Source: Halorubrum amylolyticum
GTDB lineage: Archaea > Halobacteriota > Halobacteria > Halobacteriales > Haloferacaceae
Assembly (NCBI RefSeq): GCF_004114995.1
Contig: NZ_SDJP01000003.1
Coordinates: forward strand, 24,001-88,000
Direction of reading: 5' to 3'
Length of the DNA stretch: 64,000 nucleotides
Shown one piece after another: positions 61,552 through 64,000 of this stretch. The notes under the pieces are model-generated. The model worked only from the letters and a program-made list of their open reading frames with translations. It was not told the origin of the DNA and did no database searches. Position numbers and translations under genes: made by a program. Each line of letters begins with the position of its first letter. Within the stretch, counting starts at the first letter, position 1.

Positions 61552-62781
61552 TCAGTCCGCGTCGGCCGCGGAGCCGCCGCCGATCCGGCTCAGCGCCGCG
61601 TTCCCGTGGCGTTCGTCCTCGGTGAGGTAACACTTCGGGTCGGGCGCGAACGGGTCGTCGTGGGCCGCCAGCGCGCGGAGCCGCGAGCCGCCGCGACAGA
61701 CGCTCCGGTACGCGCAGTCGGCGCACTTCCCGGAGAGCCGGTCCTCGCGCTCGCGGAGCGCCCCGAGCAGCGGGTTCGACTCGTCCGACCAGATCGCGCC
61801 GAACGACCGGTCGCGGACGTTGCCGGGCGAGTACCCCTGCCAGAACTGCGTGAGGTGGACGTTGCCGACGGGGTCCACGTCGGCGACGCGCTCGCCGGTG
61901 GGGTCGCCGCCGTTGCGCTGGAGGTACCGGTAGATCAGCCGCGCGCGGTCGGTCCCCATCTCGCGGTCGGCGTACTCGACGAGGTGGCCCGCGTCGGCGT
62001 AGTTACCGACGAGCAGCGTCTCGATCTCCTCGCCCGCGTCGTGGTACTCGCGGGTGAGGTCACACAGGTCGGTGACCGCTTTGCGGGTCGCCTCGGGACT
62101 CAGGTCCACGTCGGAGATGTCGGCGCCGCGCCCGCCGTAATCGAGGTGATAGAAGCAGAACCGGTCGACGCCCACGTCGACGAGCAGGTCGACGACGCCA
62201 GCGAGGTCCTCGACGTTGTGCTCGGTGATCGTGTACCGGAGTCCGGTCTTGAGCCCCACGTCGAGACACGCCTCGATCCCCCGGACCGCGGCGTCGAACG
62301 CCCCCTCCTCGCCGCGGATGCGGTCGTTTCGCTCGGGGAGGCCGTCGACCGAGACGCCCGCGTACTTGAGCCCCGCCCCCTTCAGCTCGCGGGCGCGCTC
62401 GCGGGTCAGGAGGGTCCCGTTCGTCGAGAGCACGGGCCGGACCCCGCTGTCGGCGGCGTGTTCGATCAGCTCCGGGAGGTCCTCGCGAACGAGCGGCTCC
62501 CCGCCGGAGAACAGGAGCACCGGCACGCCGAACGCGGCGAGGTCGCCGATGAGCGCCTTCCCCTCCGCGGTCGACAGCTCGTTCGGCGCTCCCTCCTGGT
62601 CGGCCGCGGCGTAGCAGTGCTCGCAGTAGAGGTTACACCGCTTCGTGGTGTTCCAGACGACGACCGGGCGCCGCTGTTTGTCGTCCGTGATCTGGGGCTC
62701 CTTCGAGCCGTCGGCCGCGTCGTATCGGAGCCCGTCGCTCTCGGCGTCGAGGTCGCAGAGGAGCTTGCTGACCGAGATCAT
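61552..62781 (-). CDS. NirJ/AhbC/AhbD-like radical SAM-SPASM enzyme
   Basis: 409 residues. The radical SAM cluster motif is C49-NLY-C53-EH-C56 (VVVWNTTKRCNLYCEHCYAAA), with SGGEPL, LSTNGTLL, GVSVDGL and GLRYTITEHNVEDL downstream, and FYHLDYGGRG. The SPASM end is CADCAYRSVCRGGSRLRALAAHDDPFAPDPKCYL. The order of motifs, including GGDPTGERVADVDPVGNVHLTQFWQGYSPGNVRD, is that of NirJ (haem d1) and AhbC/AhbD (siroheme-dependent haem) enzymes. It may act on a tetrapyrrole, or on the partner protein whose gene overlaps its start by ATGA. CGGN of NirJ is replaced by CRGG here. Confidence 0.9.
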   Translation of the reverse strand: MISVSKLLCDLDAESDGLRYDAADGSKEPQITDDKQRRPVVVWNTTKRCNLYCEHCYAAADQEGAPNELSTAEGKALIGDLAAFGVPVLLFSGGEPLVREDLPELIEHAADSGVRPVLSTNGTLLTRERARELKGAGLKYAGVSVDGLPERNDRIRGEEGAFDAAVRGIEACLDVGLKTGLRYTITEHNVEDLAGVVDLLVDVGVDRFCFYHLDYGGRGADISDVDLSPEATRKAVTDLCDLTREYHDAGEEIETLLVGNYADAGHLVEYADREMGTDRARLIYRYLQRNGGDPTGERVADVDPVGNVHLTQFWQGYSPGNVRDRSFGAIWSDESNPLLGALREREDRLSGKCADCAYRSVCRGGSRLRALAAHDDPFAPDPKCYLTEDERHGNAALSRIGGGSAADAD

Positions 62782-63185
62782 CGGGGCCCCTCCGCGTCGT
62801 CGGTGTCGACCGCGTCGGCCGCAGGCGCCCCGCCGCACGAGACCGTCGGGGTCCCCTCCGTCTCCTCGTAGACCCGCGGCTCGTCGGCGTCGCCGGCGAG
62901 TTCGTCGGCGTCGCCCTCGCCGTTCGTTTCGCCGCCCTCCTCGTCCGCGAGCGACTCGGCGGAGTACCGGTGCGTCTCGTCGGCAAGACACACCCACACG
63001 TCGCGGGCGTACCACGCGAAGAGCTTGCTCGCCTCCTCGTGGGCGGCGTCGGGGGTCGGCGCGGCGACGGTGCCGACGTGGCGGAGCGGGTCCGCCTCCT
63101 CCTCGCGGACGAACACCTCGAAGCGTCGGCCGTCCGCGGAGCGCGCCCCGCCCGATCCGCCGGTTCGGTCCGTCTTCTCGACCAT
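62778..63185 (-). CDS. Htur_1727-like small partner protein of the radical SAM enzyme (candidate modified peptide)
   Basis: 135 residues. The conserved core (residues 22-70) is FEVFVREEEADPLRHVGTVAAPTPDAAHEEASKLFAWYARDVWVCLADE. I recognise it as resembling the haloarchaeal 'Htur_1727 family rSAM-partnered candidate RiPP' group, whose product is not characterised. The C-terminal 65 residues are acidic and disordered; C66 and C117 (TVSCGGAP) are the only cysteines. The stop codon overlaps the start of the radical SAM gene (ATGA), so the two proteins are coupled in synthesis. It could be a precursor peptide, or a small subunit that carries substrate, such as a haem intermediate. Confidence 0.75.
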   Translation of the reverse strand: MVEKTDRTGGSGGARSADGRRFEVFVREEEADPLRHVGTVAAPTPDAAHEEASKLFAWYARDVWVCLADETHRYSAESLADEEGGETNGEGDADELAGDADEPRVYEETEGTPTVSCGGAPAADAVDTDDAEGPR

Positions 63186-63425
63186 ACCCGAGGTACACAC
63201 GGCCCACCGAACCCGGTTTCGAGGGTTCCCACGGCCGCGAAACGCCCCCGAACACGTTCGGCCACCGGACGTATAAACTGACTTTCGATATACGAAATGG
63301 CTATGGCGGCGGTCCCGTCTCGGAGCACGGGCCTAGCTGGGTACACCACGGGTCACGCGAGCCCCACAATTTTGGTCCGCCTAAGAATCGGAGCGGTTAT
63401 TACGTTTTAGCCGGGCCTAAAACAC
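63186..63425. other. Divergent promoter region with iron-type operators
   Basis: On the minus strand the TATATC and TTTATAC boxes within 63268-63296 could serve the partner-radical SAM operon. On the plus strand GGTTATTAC (about 63395-63403) is the likely TATA box of the lipoprotein. Two Idr/DtxR-like palindromes lie at 63370-63386 and 63404-63423. Confidence 0.5.
63404..63423 (+). promoter_or_regulatory. Palindrome GTTTTAG-CCGGGC-CTAAAAC, Idr/DtxR-like operator
   Basis: A perfect 7-bp-arm inverted repeat lies 2 bp before the ATG of the lipoprotein gene. A weaker copy (TTTTGGTCCGCCTAAGA) lies at 63370-63386. The A/T-rich ends with GG/CC inside recall the TTAGG-type binding sites of haloarchaeal DtxR/Idr iron repressors. 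A repressor here would cover the start of a leaderless transcript. Confidence 0.6.
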
Positions 63426-64000
63426 ATGGCAGAAGACCACGCGACGGGAGAACAGGCGGGACGGAGCGGGCCGACTCGGCGGGACTTCGTGACGTACGGC
63501 GGCTCGATCGTCGCCGCCGGGCTGCTCGCCGGGTGTACCGACAGCGCGGACTCGGGCTCGACGGGCGGGGGAGACGGTGACGCCGGAAACGAGAGCGACG
63601 GAGGCGGGAACGACGGAGACGGGAGCGACGGGAGCGATGGAGCCGACGACGAGTCCGGGGGAGAATCCGCGTCCGAGGCGTACACGGTGACGATGGAGCC
63701 GGTCGGACCGGTCGAGTTCGATGAGGTCCCCGAGACGTGGGTCGCTAACAACGGGAGCTGGGCGGACATGGGGATCGCGCTCGGACAGGACCCCCCGGAG
63801 GCCGTGTACCTCACGTCGCGCTACCACACGCAGTACTACGAGGAGATTCCCGGACTGAGCGTCGACAAGAGCGGAATGACATCGCTGTGGGAGAGCGAAC
63901 TGGACGTCGAGAACTTCCTCGCGCTGGGTGAGGACGCGGACGTGTTCGTGATGGACCCGAACTTCATCCTCGGTCGGACCAGCAACTGGGAACAGGACGA
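63426..64000 (+). CDS. Iron/siderophore ABC transporter substrate-binding lipoprotein, 5' part
   Basis: The first 191 residues before the window ends. The Tat signal TRRDFVTYGGSIVAAGLLAGC puts the lipidated Cys at C37, followed by a Gly/Asp/Ser linker (DGDAGNESDGGGNDGDGSDG). The mature part starts YTVTMEPVGPVEFDEVPETWVANNGSWADMGIALGQDPPEAVYLTSRYHTQYYEEIPGLSVD and WESELDVENFLALGEDADVFVMDPNFIL, an arrangement seen in haloarchaeal FecB/BtuF-like binding proteins for iron-siderophores. The operator at its start supports iron control. The gene runs off the right edge. The divergent radical SAM pair may respond to the same signal. Confidence 0.85.
   Translation, partial: MAEDHATGEQAGRSGPTRRDFVTYGGSIVAAGLLAGCTDSADSGSTGGGDGDAGNESDGGGNDGDGSDGSDGADDESGGESASEAYTVTMEPVGPVEFDEVPETWVANNGSWADMGIALGQDPPEAVYLTSRYHTQYYEEIPGLSVDKSGMTSLWESELDVENFLALGEDADVFVMDPNFILGRTSNWEQD

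Noticed and set aside
63404..63423. Rho-independent-like terminator
   Set aside because: The inverted repeat lies 2 bp before a start codon, has no following T run, and fits an operator better.

Overview
The window is about 64 kb of very GC-rich DNA from a halophilic archaeon (class Halobacteria, probably Halorubrum or a close relative; the genus is inference). The evidence is the strongly acidic proteins, closely packed genes, many leaderless starts about 25-35 nt after an A/T-rich TATA-like box, ATGA overlaps, two archaeal tRNAs, and a gene set typical of haloarchaea: PriS-GINS, GfcR-glucose dehydrogenase, TbsP, SBDS, eIF1-like SUI1, UbiA lipid prenyltransferase, a Bat-type HTH protein, Htr transducer and DUF1102/TasA-like surface proteins. 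There is no rRNA, CRISPR array, recognisable transposase or phage block, so this looks like core chromosome with a few accessory patches.

Layout. 1-2.3 kb: start of a probable LonB protease, nadM, SAM hydroxide adenosyltransferase, a conserved small protein. 2.5-6.4 kb: type IV pilus ATPase and membrane platform pair. 6.5-12.8 kb: Trm9-like methyltransferase, transducer, DoxX pair, tRNA-Gly, thioredoxin-reductase-like protein. 12.9-19.5 kb: phosphoesterase, Trm5-like enzyme, tRNA-Thr with a long noncoding flank, a MinD-RadA-like pair ending in a 24-bp tandem array, FKBP isomerase, CYTH enzyme. 19.5-22.3 kb: MaoC hydratase, CitE-like lyase and glutamate dehydrogenase, compatible with the methylaspartate route. 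22.3-30.8 kb: Dph6-like enzyme, glutaredoxin, the overlapping gdh-gfcR sugar operon, an HTH gene between long inverted repeats, an FG-GAP/ASPIC protein, SBDS, YbaK. 30.9-33.9 kb: a Zn/Mn ABC importer behind a palindromic operator. 34-42.6 kb: molybdate/sulfate transporter, a three-gene set (RadA-like ATPase, coiled coil with Zn ribbon, acidic Zn protein), a beta-RFAP-synthase-like protein, a hairpin repeat, a cupin, a fused YcaO cyclodehydratase-like protein and TbsP. 42.8-49.8 kb: glyA, a DUF3054-like protein, an OCD-family enzyme, priS-GINS and a beta-CASP nuclease. 49.8-52.8 kb: a surface-protein patch with a membrane HTH protein and a decayed paralogue. 53-59 kb: dihydroorotase, then MoxR-DUF58-transglutaminase. 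59-61.5 kb: eIF1-like factor, UbiA, Bat-type HTH.

The most intriguing part is the right end (61.2-64 kb). A small protein that I recognise as resembling the haloarchaeal 'Htur_1727 family rSAM-partnered candidate RiPP' overlaps by ATGA with a NirJ/AhbC/AhbD-like radical SAM-SPASM enzyme. A divergent Tat lipoprotein for iron or siderophore uptake has an Idr/DtxR-like palindrome at its start codon, and the convergent neighbour carries a GELSxxxFxEKY motif. This may be an iron-responsive haem or modified-peptide locus. The second candidate is the fused YcaO protein. A recurring structural theme is short tandem duplications at or just after stop codons, and degenerate T-arm copies behind both tRNA genes.
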